Assembly (NCBI RefSeq): GCF_030453185.1
Contig: NZ_JAKDKW010000007.1
Span: 1-52,975 of the forward strand
Source of the DNA: Yaniella sp.
GTDB lineage: Bacteria; Actinomycetota; Actinomycetes; Actinomycetales; Micrococcaceae
Direction: 5' to 3'
Length of the DNA: 52,975 nucleotides
Shown here: positions 34,743-43,777 of the stretch, in pieces
Position numbering within the stretch: the first letter of the stretch is position 1
How the letters are laid out: every line of letters starts with the position of its first letter
Translations under genes and position numbers: made by a program
Notes under the pieces: generated by a model
The model's database searches: none
What the model saw: the letters and a program-made list of their open reading frames with translations, nothing else
What the model was told of the DNA's origin: nothing

Positions 34743-34807
34743 GACCCAATATATGCCCGAAGCAATTTTTCTGCGGGCCTCGTCCGATACACACCAAAGT
34801 AGGTTCA

Positions 34808-35488
34808 ATGCCACGTTCAGAAGACTCACATTCATTGGCGTCGCGGGTACGACAGCTCACGGCGGAAGACCACAGATCTGCTGAGACAGCATCGTTTATT
34901 ACTGGGCTCATGGGTGGAGAGCGCTCCGTCCGGGATTACGCACTCCTCGTTTCGCAATATCATTTCATTTACGAGGCGTTGGACGCTGCCGCAGAAACAC
35001 TGCGCACTGAGACAATTCTCCCCGGAGTCACAGCATTATTGGATCCCAAGCTTGACCGCCGGTCAGCAATTCAACGTGATTTGGCAACGCTGCTACCAGA
35101 AACTGGACTGTCCTGCGCACTTGTGCCGATGAAAGCTACGGTCGAGTATGTAGAGCGTATTCACCAGGTTGCAAACGATCCTGCACGGCTGACAGCCCAC
35201 CACTACTTGCGCTACTTAGGCGACCTTTCCGGGGGCCTTGCTATTGCGCGTTTGATGCAACGGCACTATCAAGTTCCAGATCATCAACTCAACATGTACA
35301 CTTTCGAATCGATCGAAAAACCAAAGTTGTATAAAGATGCATATCGAGACCAGCTGAACCGACTCGGGCTAACGGTCGAACAGGAAGAAACGTTCATCGA
35401 GGAAGCTGGTTTTGGTTTCGGCTATAACAAGAGGATTTTCGAAGAGTTGGGCGACTACGCTGATTCTTTGACTCCAATGACAGTCTGA
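34808..35488 (+). CDS. hmuO: heme oxygenase (biliverdin-producing)
   Basis: The 226-residue enzyme opens heme to biliverdin, CO and free iron in the cytosol. The proximal heme histidine lies in LTAEDHRSAE near residue 22, and the distal helix has the family motif YLGDLSGG. Length and order of segments match corynebacterial HmuO. It is divergent from the heme-uptake operon and preceded by its own iron box, so it should be induced with uptake under iron limitation. Confidence 0.95.
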   Translation: MPRSEDSHSLASRVRQLTAEDHRSAETASFITGLMGGERSVRDYALLVSQYHFIYEALDAAAETLRTETILPGVTALLDPKLDRRSAIQRDLATLLPETGLSCALVPMKATVEYVERIHQVANDPARLTAHHYLRYLGDLSGGLAIARLMQRHYQVPDHQLNMYTFESIEKPKLYKDAYRDQLNRLGLTVEQEETFIEEAGFGFGYNKRIFEELGDYADSLTPMTV

Positions 35489-35869
35489 GCACTTGGAAAA
35501 GCCCGAGCGACTTTTCCTGGAACGTGCTGGCCGAATAGTCTTTTACTACAGATAGTCGCCGGCCGTTGCCATAACTATTCAAAGGTAAGCACGCCTTAAG
35601 ACCAGTTTATGGTCACTGCGAGCGAGCCGACCTCGACAAGACGTGGCAACCCTGTGAGCATACGCTCACGTGAACACACACCAAATATGTTTGAATCATC
35701 TGATGCTGGTGGCATTTGTAGTCATCATGGCCTTTAATAGTACTCGGTGACCTTCCACTCACAGAGAAACGGCAAGGCACGCTCACTGTTTGGCTGCGAT
35801 CGGGGCATACCGAAGAGAACTGCCCGTCAGCCCCAACGGTGTTGAGAAAAACTAATTTCGAGAATTGTG
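35489..35869. other. convergent intergenic region with a possible orphan iron half-box
   Basis: The region lies between two stop codons. GGTAAGCACGCCTTAAG at 35583-35599 resembles a degenerate DtxR box; eight bases after it an ATG (35608) opens a 42-codon frame to 35736 without ribosome-binding site. Either a small RNA, a small protein or chance. No clear terminator was seen. Confidence 0.3.
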
Positions 35870-36355
35870 TCATCTTGGGGTTAGGCTGTTTTCGATTGCG
35901 CTGATCACCTCTGGAGCATCCGGGGTGGTGCGGGACCGAAACCGATGAATCTCCCCCGAAGGGCCAAGAAGAAATTTTTCGAAGTTCCATTTCACTCTGC
36001 CCGCTTTGCCTTCTGAGTCCGGAGTCTTTTTGAGTTGAGTGTATATGGGATGCTCGTGCCGACCGTTGACCCGGATGGGCTCAAAAATCGGGGACGTGAT
36101 GCCGTAGTTTATGGAGCAGAATTCTTGAATGGCCGCATTTGACCGCAGCTCCTGCAGGAATTGATTGCTTGGGAACCCCAGCACCTGCAGTCCCCTATCA
36201 CCGTATTTCTGTTGCAGCTGCTCCAGCGTCGCATATTGGGGCGTCAGCCCGCATCGAGAAGCGACATTGACGATTAGCAGGGTCTTGTCGTCAAAGTTTG
36301 CGAGGGAAGTCTCGGTTCCCTCCATGGTCTTGATGGGGATATCACGAAGATTCAT
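35870..36355 (-). CDS. glutathione-peroxidase-family thiol peroxidase
   Basis: The protein of about 161 residues has the peroxidatic cysteine in NVASRCGLTPQY, the FPSNQF motif and the WNFEKFLLGPSG motif with the catalytic Trp/Asn. In most cysteine-type members the second motif is FPCNQF with the resolving cysteine; here it is Ser. The start at ATG 36355 gives a family-typical length; a GTG at 36394 is the alternative. It follows the siderophore ABC genes after 136 bases in the same direction and probably protects against peroxide during iron uptake. Thioredoxin or mycothiol is the more likely reductant in this group. Confidence 0.85.
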   Translation of the reverse strand: MNLRDIPIKTMEGTETSLANFDDKTLLIVNVASRCGLTPQYATLEQLQQKYGDRGLQVLGFPSNQFLQELRSNAAIQEFCSINYGITSPIFEPIRVNGRHEHPIYTQLKKTPDSEGKAGRVKWNFEKFLLGPSGEIHRFRSRTTPDAPEVISAIENSLTPR

Positions 36356-36491
36356 ATCCGGTACAACGCCTTGCGGATGGTCGTCATTCCGCACACTGCG
36401 TCGTCACATGAAAATTCATGGTGTGAAAGAGGTAGAGGCTTTGGTCGGTGTGGTCATTAGCGACGCTCCTGCTTGGTCGGGCAGCTATTAC

Positions 36492-38297
36492 TCAGCCCTG
36501 TTGTTTGGGTTCACGTTGGGCGCGAGTGGTGGAAAACAACGGCGATTCAGGGATCGAACTCCAAGCATTCCAGAGTCGCTGATATTGGCCTTGTACCGCT
36601 AATAATTCATCGTGGGTTCCCGACTCAACGATACGACCTTCATCCATGACGATAATTCGATCCGCGGACAGCACCTGGTTGAGCCGGTGCGCAACGATGA
36701 TTCCGGTTCTACCTCGAAGTACTTGAGTAATGGCCTGATCCAGGACACCGGAGGAACGCACAATTGATTCCGCACCTGCCTCATCCAAAATGAGCACTTG
36801 CGGGTTGGCCAGATACGCTCGTGCCAACGCTATTTGTGCTGCTTGGACAGCACTGAGTTGATGCGCGCCATCTCCCACGAGGGTGTCGAGATTAGCAGGC
36901 AGTTCTACAACCCACGGTTGGGCTGCCACCGCAGTCACAGCCTCCCAGAGTTGTGCTTCAGTGGCATCGGGACAAGCCAGGGTGAGGTTCTCGGTCAGAG
37001 ATCCGGTGAAAATATGGGTTTCTTGGGTTACCAACCCCACCGAGGTTGCTTGGGTCGATCCACCGGTCGCATCGTCACCCACCAGCACTTGCCCGCTTTC
37101 GGGTACTAGCAAGCCGGCGATCAGCAATGCCAACGTGGATTTCCCTGCGCCACTGGGGCCGACCAGAGCGACTTGTTCACCGGGTTGGATATCAAGATTA
37201 ATATCGTGCAGCACGCGGGTGTGTTGACGGTCAAAATCTAGGTTACGGATTTGCACTTGCCCTGGCCGCACAACTGCGGAGGGCAATGACTGGACCGGTG
37301 CGACCTGATCGGGCATGTTGGCGAGTCCGGCTATGCGGGTGAGTGACGCCGCAGCGGATTGAATGTCATTGAGACTGTTGACAACCATGCTCATGGGGTT
37401 AAAAAGCCGGTGGAAGAGCAGTGCGGCAGTGGTGACGGCGCCAACGGTGGCAAAGTTGAAGTCGACCAGGAAGTAGCCGGTCAACAGAATCATGGCCAGG
37501 CCGGTGTATTCGGCCCAGTTTAACCATTTACTCCAGCTCGTTCGAAACCATAAAATACCTCGTGAGCTCAGCCTGGCGGTATTTGAGGAGTCATCAATTT
37601 GGGCAGCAAAGTGTTCCTGAGCTTGATAGGCGTCAACGGTGTCTGTCCCGCGCAGTGCCGCGATCACCGTTTCTGCGCGAACCGCAAAGAGTTGACGTTC
37701 TTGCGCAAAACGGGGTGTGGCACGTGGCAAGTACCAAAGCAGCGCGAAATAGTACACCGGGAGGGCGCATAGTCCGGCCAGCGCTAAGACCGGGTGCAAA
37801 CCAATGAGGCCGCCTAGGGTCAGCACGATGGCCAGGACTGCGCTCACCAGCGGGCCCAGTAGCGGACCAAGTGTCCGGCCGATGACAGCAACATCGTCAC
37901 TGATCCGGCTGACGACGTCCCCAATACCGGCTTGTTCGATCCGTTCGCCAGGTAATTGCAGGGTGCGTTCCAGGGCTTGTTCGCGCAGTCCGGCGAGAAT
38001 ATGCTGCCCGAGCCTGGCCACGGTTGCTGCCCCGGCACCAGCGGTCACCCCGCCAATGAGCATGGCAGCAAGCAGTGGTCCCACCCAGCTGAGCATGTTG
38101 ATATTCGTTGCATCGGCTGTGATCTTGTCGATCAGGTGCCCGACGATACAGGGGGCGACCAGACCACTGGCGGCAGCCACCAGACTCAGCATGATCGCGC
38201 TGGACAGCAGCAGGCCGTGGCCGCGGACGCAGTTTCGCAGCAGGGCCAAGGTTTGACGGGCGGTGGCCAACGGCAACTGATGGCTGGTGGAATTCAT
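36492..38297 (-). CDS. ABC transporter half, catalytic-site subunit (IrtB-like)
   Basis: The 601-residue exporter-fold subunit has six helices (about 25-325) and an ATPase domain. Walker A is intact (GPSGAGKST, 380-388) and Walker B ends LDE (504-506), but the signature is LSAVQ (481-485) instead of LSGGQ. The start at 38297 overlaps the preceding gene by four bases (ATGA). Together with the partner at 38294 and the siderophore-interacting protein it resembles a split mycobacterial IrtAB system, which uses an exporter fold to import ferric siderophores. Confidence 0.85.
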   Translation of the reverse strand: MNSTSHQLPLATARQTLALLRNCVRGHGLLLSSAIMLSLVAAASGLVAPCIVGHLIDKITADATNINMLSWVGPLLAAMLIGGVTAGAGAATVARLGQHILAGLREQALERTLQLPGERIEQAGIGDVVSRISDDVAVIGRTLGPLLGPLVSAVLAIVLTLGGLIGLHPVLALAGLCALPVYYFALLWYLPRATPRFAQERQLFAVRAETVIAALRGTDTVDAYQAQEHFAAQIDDSSNTARLSSRGILWFRTSWSKWLNWAEYTGLAMILLTGYFLVDFNFATVGAVTTAALLFHRLFNPMSMVVNSLNDIQSAAASLTRIAGLANMPDQVAPVQSLPSAVVRPGQVQIRNLDFDRQHTRVLHDINLDIQPGEQVALVGPSGAGKSTLALLIAGLLVPESGQVLVGDDATGGSTQATSVGLVTQETHIFTGSLTENLTLACPDATEAQLWEAVTAVAAQPWVVELPANLDTLVGDGAHQLSAVQAAQIALARAYLANPQVLILDEAGAESIVRSSGVLDQAITQVLRGRTGIIVAHRLNQVLSADRIIVMDEGRIVESGTHDELLAVQGQYQRLWNAWSSIPESPLFSTTRAQREPKQQG

Positions 38298-39919
38298 GCG
38301 GTCACCCATTTTCGGTATTCGGTGACGGTTTGCAGCAGGTGCTGATGCGTCCCCGTGTGGGTTGGTTGCCCATGGTTAGCAAAGATGATGCGGTCGGTGA
38401 CCGCTAGCAGTGCCGGCGAGTTCGTGATCACCACGGTGGTGCGTTGTGTTTGGGGCCCATGTCTGAACCGGGCTAATCGGGGTGCGATTTCGGCCTCGGT
38501 GGCAGAATCTAATCCGGTGGTGGGGTGGTCTAAGACCAGTACTGCTGGGTCAGCATATAATGCCCGTGCCAGCGCAAGGCGTTGGCGTTGGCCACCCGAT
38601 AAGGTGGTGCCGCGGTCCCGGATGGGTGTGTGGATGCCATCGGGCAGGGCCGCAACGAATTCCAATGCGTGGGCCGCATGTAGGGCCTGCCGCATCCGGT
38701 CGTCATCGGATTGGAGCGGTGCGATAGCCCCCAGACGCAGGTTCTGGGCAACTGTGCCAGCAAACAGATCCACCTCGGCTGGTTCGGCGTGCACCCGGGC
38801 ATCTTCTACCCGGTGCTCATAGTGCAGTGCTGTGCAGGCAGCCGCATCCCCGACCAGTCCAATGAACTCGCCGACTTGGACCCGGATGGCCGGGTTAGCC
38901 GTGGTGGACGATACCCCTTGCTGCGGGCTGTTGGCAGGGTTGGGGTCGAGATCGGATGGGGTGTGGCTGGCATCAATGATGCGTTGTAGACCCGCGTGGG
39001 TGGTGGCTCGCAGTTGGAGGAAATGTCCGATATGTGACAGGGGTTCGGTCATAAATTGTGCGGCACCCACGGCGGTCACAAAGCCGCCGATACTGATCTG
39101 GCCGTCCAGGGCAAATAGGCCTGCGGCAATCACGGCACTGACCATGACCACGTTGCCGGCCAGTGTACTGGCCCCCTGTTGGATAGCCTGGGCGTTACCG
39201 GCCCGAATGCCAGCGACGGCGGCCTGCTGGCTGCGCTGACGGTAGCGGTGGGCCGCTTCCCTGCCGGCGTTGAGGCCGTGGAGTATTCGCAATCCGCTCA
39301 GCGCATCGGTGGCCCATCCGGTAGCCTGCGCAAGGGAGTGTTGTTGGGCCGCAACCCGCCGGGTAATAAGTTTGGAGATGCGTTCCAGCACCAGCGTGGC
39401 GACCACGGCGATGACAATCAACATCATGCCAAGACCAACATTGACGTTTAAAAGCACAGTACAGGTCACTGCGAGCGCAGCACCGGCACCAAATAGTGCA
39501 GAGGAATAGTCAATGGTTTGGGACGCCAGATCGGCGTCCGAGGTGGCCAGCGATAACTGTTGGCCGCGAGTGAGTTTCGGGTTACCCCGTCCGGCGAGGA
39601 AGTGTTGTGAGAGTCGGCCGCGCATCCGGTGTGCTTCATTAATGGTACTGCCGAAACCGTATCGGGAAGCCCACCGCCAGCACAGGGTGAGTGCCAGAAA
39701 CGTGAGTGTCAGCAGTGCCAGGTCTATCAGCAGCCACCACGGGTTCGCATCGGATATGGCGGTATCAATGGTCAGACCGATCAGCAGTGGGATGAGGGCT
39801 TCGCAGCTTTGATGCCCCATGATCAGCAGACTGGCGGCTATGTGGCGTGAGCGGTTGCGTTTTAGAATGTCTCGGACGGCACCCCGAATGGTGGGGGCAA
39901 GAACGACTTCTTGGCTCAA
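38294..39919 (-). CDS. ABC transporter half with degenerate nucleotide site (IrtA-like)
   Basis: The 541-residue subunit has six helices (about 25-300) and a shortened ATPase domain. The Walker A region reads GLVGDAAACTAL (about 354-365) without the GKS/T lysine, and Walker B ends LDH (463-465) where the catalytic Glu should be; the signature LSGGQRQR (440-447) is intact. About 40 residues between Walker A and Q-loop are missing. Start is TTG at 39919 because it overlaps the stop of the preceding gene (TTGA); an in-frame extension to 40081 would lie inside that gene. Partner of the subunit at 36492. Confidence 0.82.
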   Translation of the reverse strand: MSQEVVLAPTIRGAVRDILKRNRSRHIAASLLIMGHQSCEALIPLLIGLTIDTAISDANPWWLLIDLALLTLTFLALTLCWRWASRYGFGSTINEAHRMRGRLSQHFLAGRGNPKLTRGQQLSLATSDADLASQTIDYSSALFGAGAALAVTCTVLLNVNVGLGMMLIVIAVVATLVLERISKLITRRVAAQQHSLAQATGWATDALSGLRILHGLNAGREAAHRYRQRSQQAAVAGIRAGNAQAIQQGASTLAGNVVMVSAVIAAGLFALDGQISIGGFVTAVGAAQFMTEPLSHIGHFLQLRATTHAGLQRIIDASHTPSDLDPNPANSPQQGVSSTTANPAIRVQVGEFIGLVGDAAACTALHYEHRVEDARVHAEPAEVDLFAGTVAQNLRLGAIAPLQSDDDRMRQALHAAHALEFVAALPDGIHTPIRDRGTTLSGGQRQRLALARALYADPAVLVLDHPTTGLDSATEAEIAPRLARFRHGPQTQRTTVVITNSPALLAVTDRIIFANHGQPTHTGTHQHLLQTVTEYRKWVTA

Positions 39920-40737
39920 TGTTCGGCTCGACCTCGTTTCCAATAGCCGCTGAAAGTAATCGCTTCTCTGGGTACGTGGTGGTCGTTGACCAACAGGCGT
40001 CGCAACTGTTTGACCACCCCGGATTCGCCGGCGATCCAGGCGTAGAACCCCGGCGTTGCAGGCTGCTGAGCCAAGGCCCACTCGTGGATATCGACAGCTA
40101 ACTGACCATCAGCAGGAGTCACGCGGTGCATGTACTGGTTGGGTCCGGTCTGCTGTACGGTTTGGGCGTCCTGGACCATCTCCGATGCTAAAAAGACGTG
40201 GTATTGGGTTTCGGGTTGGCTTTTGGTCAGGATATTGCGGATGGCCGGGAATGCGGTTTCGTCTCCAACCAGCAGGATTCTCTTGGCGGCACCCGGGCGA
40301 AAGTCGATGCCGCCGGTGGAGTCTTCGGCCCGTGAGTCCGGGCCCACCACCAGTAGCCGGTCCCCCGGTGTGGCCTGTTGGGCCCATTGTGATGCTGGAC
40401 CGCCAGGAGTATGCACCACGAAGTCGATGTCGATTTCTTCTTGTGCCGGTCGGATGCCGCTGGCGGTAAACGTGCGGATCGTGTTGCGCTGGTCAGCCGG
40501 TAACATCCGCCATTTGGCATACCACTGGTTGAGTCCCGGTGGTGGGTCATCCAGGATGCCGAAATCACCGTATCCGCCCTCGGGCAGTTCCAACACTATT
40601 TTCATGCGTTGGTCCAACCCGTGTGCCGCATAGTTGCGCAACTGGGGTCCAGCCAGGGTGATGCGAATGATATGCGGGCTTAACTGGGTGACGGCCTCCA
40701 CGCAGGTGTGGAATACCGGGAAGGGGGTGTAGGTCAT
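39916..40737 (-). CDS. siderophore-interacting protein (flavin-dependent ferric-siderophore reductase)
   Basis: The 273-residue protein belongs to the SIP/ViuB family: an FAD-binding barrel (about 10-125) with MKIVLELPEGGYG, and a NAD(P)H domain (about 130-273) with ILLVGDETAFPAIRNIL and the C-terminal GYWKRGRAE block. It reduces imported ferric siderophore to release iron in the cytosol. The ATG at 40737 is chosen for the AGGA just before it. In mycobacterial IrtA this domain is fused to the transporter; here it is a separate gene coupled to it. Confidence 0.9.
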   Translation of the reverse strand: MTYTPFPVFHTCVEAVTQLSPHIIRITLAGPQLRNYAAHGLDQRMKIVLELPEGGYGDFGILDDPPPGLNQWYAKWRMLPADQRNTIRTFTASGIRPAQEEIDIDFVVHTPGGPASQWAQQATPGDRLLVVGPDSRAEDSTGGIDFRPGAAKRILLVGDETAFPAIRNILTKSQPETQYHVFLASEMVQDAQTVQQTGPNQYMHRVTPADGQLAVDIHEWALAQQPATPGFYAWIAGESGVVKQLRRLLVNDHHVPREAITFSGYWKRGRAEH

Positions 40738-40756
40738 GCATCCTAAACTTTCGCAT

Positions 40757-40783
40757 GCTGCGGACACCGGGTGTGTCCGCAGC
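40757..40783 (-). terminator. hairpin between the binding-protein gene and the reductase gene
   Basis: A perfect 11-bp stem (40757-40767 with 40773-40783) with a 5-base loop lies between the binding-protein stop and the reductase start. No T-run follows on the minus strand, so partial read-through or mRNA stabilisation is more likely than full termination. Confidence 0.6.
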
Positions 40784-40797
40784 TGAGTGGACTATGG

Positions 40798-41844
40798 CTA
40801 GTTGTTCTCGAGTTTGGCGACGACGTCTTCAAGTTCGGGCACAACCTGGTCCAGTGCAATGCTCAGGCTGGGCACGGTGCCGGCAGTGGTTCCTGCCATA
40901 ATGTCACTTTCTGGGTCTACGATGATGGCACGACCATCTTTGACCACATCCAGTGAGTTGATCAGCGCATCATTTTCTAGGTCTTCGATGGGATAACCGA
41001 TGGTGGTCAGCACGGCGATATCACTATCCATGGCTTCAACCTGTTCCACTGACACGGCCGCGAAGAAGCCATCCGGGCTGGGGAGTTCGGCGATCTCTGC
41101 GTCCAGTACGAAGCCGAGATCCCCGTAGAGGTCGAAGCGGGCATCACCGGGCAGGCTGGCACCGTAGGCATCACCGAATTTGGAGCCGGAGACCAGTTCG
41201 ACGCCATCAAATTGGGGGTGTTCGTCTTTGATATCGGCAATCTTCTCGTCAAGTTCGGCAACCTGTGCTTCGCCCTCCTCGACTTTGCCGAGACCTTGGG
41301 CAATAGTACGGGTGTGGTCACGCCAGTTCACCGCATAATCCGGTGTGCCTTCGGTTGCTTGAATCGTTGGAGCAATTTCGCTGAGCCGTTCATAAGCTTG
41401 GTCATCGAATGCTGCCCGCACGTTGAGGATCACATCTGGGTCCAAGGACTGGATCTGCTCGTAGTTTAGTGATTCATCCCCGCGTTCAATCAATTCGACT
41501 TCGGTGTCACCGAAGTCATCGGCGATCCAGGAGCCCACCCCGTTGTTTTCTTCACCGTGGGACTGCCAGTCCAAAATTGCCACGGGTTTGACGCCGAGCG
41601 ACAGCGCAACTTCACCGTCTGACCAGCCCAGGGCCACCACCCGTAATTCCTCACCATCTGCTGGTGCGGGCACATCAACGGTGCCGTATTTTGTTTCAAC
41701 GCTGCCCAAAATGTTCTCTGAGCCGGGAGGTTCAGCGGCTGGGTCAGTAGTGTCGTTGCCAGAACAGCCGCTGAGCACGAGTGTCAGTGCCGCGGCGGTG
41801 GTCACCAGAAGTATTGCGGGGTTTTTGCGGGTGGACATAGACAT
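40798..41844 (-). CDS. ferric-siderophore-binding lipoprotein
   Basis: The 348-residue protein has a lipoprotein signal peptide (LTLVLSGC, Cys near residue 27) and a FhuD/FecB-type binding fold: ELRVVALGWSDGEVALSLGV at the start, SLDPDVILNVRAAFD before the hinge helix. The substrate is probably a hydroxamate or citrate-type siderophore but cannot be named from sequence. It lies 50 bases after the ATPase gene, in the same direction. Confidence 0.9.
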   Translation of the reverse strand: MSMSTRKNPAILLVTTAAALTLVLSGCSGNDTTDPAAEPPGSENILGSVETKYGTVDVPAPADGEELRVVALGWSDGEVALSLGVKPVAILDWQSHGEENNGVGSWIADDFGDTEVELIERGDESLNYEQIQSLDPDVILNVRAAFDDQAYERLSEIAPTIQATEGTPDYAVNWRDHTRTIAQGLGKVEEGEAQVAELDEKIADIKDEHPQFDGVELVSGSKFGDAYGASLPGDARFDLYGDLGFVLDAEIAELPSPDGFFAAVSVEQVEAMDSDIAVLTTIGYPIEDLENDALINSLDVVKDGRAIIVDPESDIMAGTTAGTVPSLSIALDQVVPELEDVVAKLENN

Positions 41845-41894
41845 GATGTTGTTCTCCTGAAGTTGTTGTTACCGGGTTAAAATATTGTCTGGGG

Positions 41895-42698
41895 TTAGCC
41901 TTGGACGGCACCGTGGGCTAGCGGAATGATCAGTGGGGTGCCCGATTCCGGATCTTCGACGATGCGACTGCGCACCCCGAACGTGGCTTCAATAAGTTCG
42001 GCTGTGACCGTTTCAGCTGGTGGCCCTTGTGCCAGGATGGTGCCGTCTTTGATGGCCACCAAATGGGTGCCATAGCGGGCGGCCTGATTCAGATCGTGCA
42101 GCACCGCCACCAGCGTGTGGCCGGTCTTATTGAGTGTGGTGCATAATTCCAGTACTTCGATTTGGTGGGCCAGATCCAAAAAGGTGGTCGGCTCATCCAG
42201 TAGCATCAACGGGGTGTCTTGGGCAAGGACCATGGCAATCCACACCCGCTGGCGTTGCCCGCCCGATAGCTGGTCCACCGCTGAGGTTGCCAATGCGGTG
42301 AGCCTGGTGTCTGCCAGTGCCTGCTGGACGGCGGCCTCATCAGTCTGGGTCCACTGTCGGAAGATACCCTGGTGTGGATGCCTGCCCCGAGATACCAGGT
42401 CAATGACGGTAATGGACTCCGGTGCCACCGCGCTTTGGGGCAGCAGCCCGATGCGGCGGGCCAGTTCCTTGGTGCGCATGGAGCTAATATCGGCACCATC
42501 CAGCAGCACCCGTCCCGATTGCGCCGGCAGCAGCCGTGCCATGGAACGCAGCAGGGTAGATTTACCCGAAGCGTTGGCACCCACGATGACGGTGAATGAG
42601 CCCGGCGGGATCTCCAGGGAGACGTTGTCAAGAATAGTGCGCTTATCGTAGCCGGCGTGTAAGCCCTGGGTGCTGAGTTGGTTCACAATACTGTTCAT
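41895..42698 (-). CDS. siderophore ABC transporter ATP-binding protein
   Basis: The 267-residue FecE-type ATPase has Walker A GANASGKSTLL, signature LSGGQRQRVWIAMVLA, Walker B LMLLDEPTTFLD and switch VLHDLNQAARYG. The start at 42698 overlaps the preceding permease stop by four bases (ATGA); a frame to 42734 exists but would overlap further. It energises the two permeases encoded just upstream. Confidence 0.93.
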   Translation of the reverse strand: MNSIVNQLSTQGLHAGYDKRTILDNVSLEIPPGSFTVIVGANASGKSTLLRSMARLLPAQSGRVLLDGADISSMRTKELARRIGLLPQSAVAPESITVIDLVSRGRHPHQGIFRQWTQTDEAAVQQALADTRLTALATSAVDQLSGGQRQRVWIAMVLAQDTPLMLLDEPTTFLDLAHQIEVLELCTTLNKTGHTLVAVLHDLNQAARYGTHLVAIKDGTILAQGPPAETVTAELIEATFGVRSRIVEDPESGTPLIIPLAHGAVQG

Positions 42699-43777
42699 GC
42701 TCGATTCTTTCGGCTTTGGTTGATCAGCAGCCACACCAAGTAGCAGCCGCCGACCACGACGGTGACGGTACCCACCGGCAATTGGGTGGGAGCCACGATG
42801 GTGCGAGATATCAGGTCACTGGTCACCAGTAACAGTGCCCCCAGCATCGCACTTGCCGGCAAGGGAATTGTGCCGGTTTTGGTCATGCGGACGGCGATTT
42901 GTGGGGCCACCAAGGCGATAAATGCGATGGGTCCGGCAACCGATACCACCCCGGCGGTCAAAGCCACGGCTAACAGGATCATCCACCTGCGCAATCGGTC
43001 GACTTGTACGCCCCGGCTGATGGCCACATCATCACCAAAGGGCAGCATGCTGATGTCACCGGAAAGCCGGGCCAGAAACGGCAGACACACCAGTAGGACA
43101 ACGGCTACCGTGAGCACATCTGCCCAGGTAGCGGTGTTGATCGATCCAGCACCCCAGATAGCCGCTGATACGGCACTTTCCAGTTTCGCCGTCAACAGCA
43201 GGTAGGTGTTTATTGAACCCAGCAGTGCGCTGATGCCAATGCCGATGACGATGAGTCGGAATCCGGTCAGGCCCTTGCGTAGCGCCAGCAGGTAGATCAT
43301 AGCTGCGGTGAACAGCCCACCAAGCATGGCTCCCAGGACCGATCCGGTATGGGAGGTTTGGAAGACGAGCATACCGATCAGCGCACCGGTGTACGCCCCG
43401 GTGTTGAATCCGATGATATCGGGGCTGCCCAGGGGGTTGTTGGTGAGTGTTTGAAACAGTGCTCCGCTCAACGCCAAGGCGGCACCGCCCAGCAACGCCA
43501 GGGTGATGCGCGATAGACGCCAGTGGACCACCACCCGGTAGATGCCGTCATCTGCTTGTCCTCGCAGCGCTGCCAGGACGTCACTAAAGTTCAGGGTGGA
43601 GTCACCAATGGTCAGCGACCAGAATCCGACCGCCAGCGCTAGCACCGCCAGAGTAACCGTCACGGTCAGGCTGCGAAGATTAACACGTAGGGTGTGGCGA
43701 CTGCCGGGGATTTTCAAGAATCGTGTGCTGGCTGGCCAAGATGCTGCAGTGAGTTGTTTCGTCGGAGTTTGCGTCAC
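42695..43777 (-). CDS. siderophore ABC transporter permease 2
   Basis: The 360-residue FecCD-family permease has about ten helices, with LSRITLALLGGAALALSGALF, NPLGSPDIIGFNTGAYTGA and GVQVDRLRRWMI as family marks. It forms a heterodimer with the product of 43774. Overlaps both neighbours by four bases, so the four transport genes are translationally linked. Confidence 0.94.
   Translation of the reverse strand: MTQTPTKQLTAASWPASTRFLKIPGSRHTLRVNLRSLTVTVTLAVLALAVGFWSLTIGDSTLNFSDVLAALRGQADDGIYRVVVHWRLSRITLALLGGAALALSGALFQTLTNNPLGSPDIIGFNTGAYTGALIGMLVFQTSHTGSVLGAMLGGLFTAAMIYLLALRKGLTGFRLIVIGIGISALLGSINTYLLLTAKLESAVSAAIWGAGSINTATWADVLTVAVVLLVCLPFLARLSGDISMLPFGDDVAISRGVQVDRLRRWMILLAVALTAGVVSVAGPIAFIALVAPQIAVRMTKTGTIPLPASAMLGALLLVTSDLISRTIVAPTQLPVGTVTVVVGGCYLVWLLINQSRKNRA

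Larger units (their letters stand above)
34268..34807. promoter_or_regulatory. divergent control region of the heme operon and heme oxygenase
   Basis: About 540 bases between the divergent surface-protein gene and heme oxygenase gene, holding two DtxR/IdeR-like boxes (34395-34413 and 34724-34742), one near each gene. The middle part (about 34440-34700) shows no recognisable feature. Confidence 0.6.

Noticed and set aside
40757-40783. GGACAC/GTGTCC inside the hairpin, as a further copy of the core motif
   Set aside because: The flanks read GCGGACACC, lacking CCGG and the final T; the symmetry is explained by the stem-loop, and it lies between cargo genes and not element core genes.
41865-41895. 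GGTTAGCC near the binding-protein gene start as an iron box
   Set aside because: Only one half-site matches; the gene is inside an operon whose box is at 44893.
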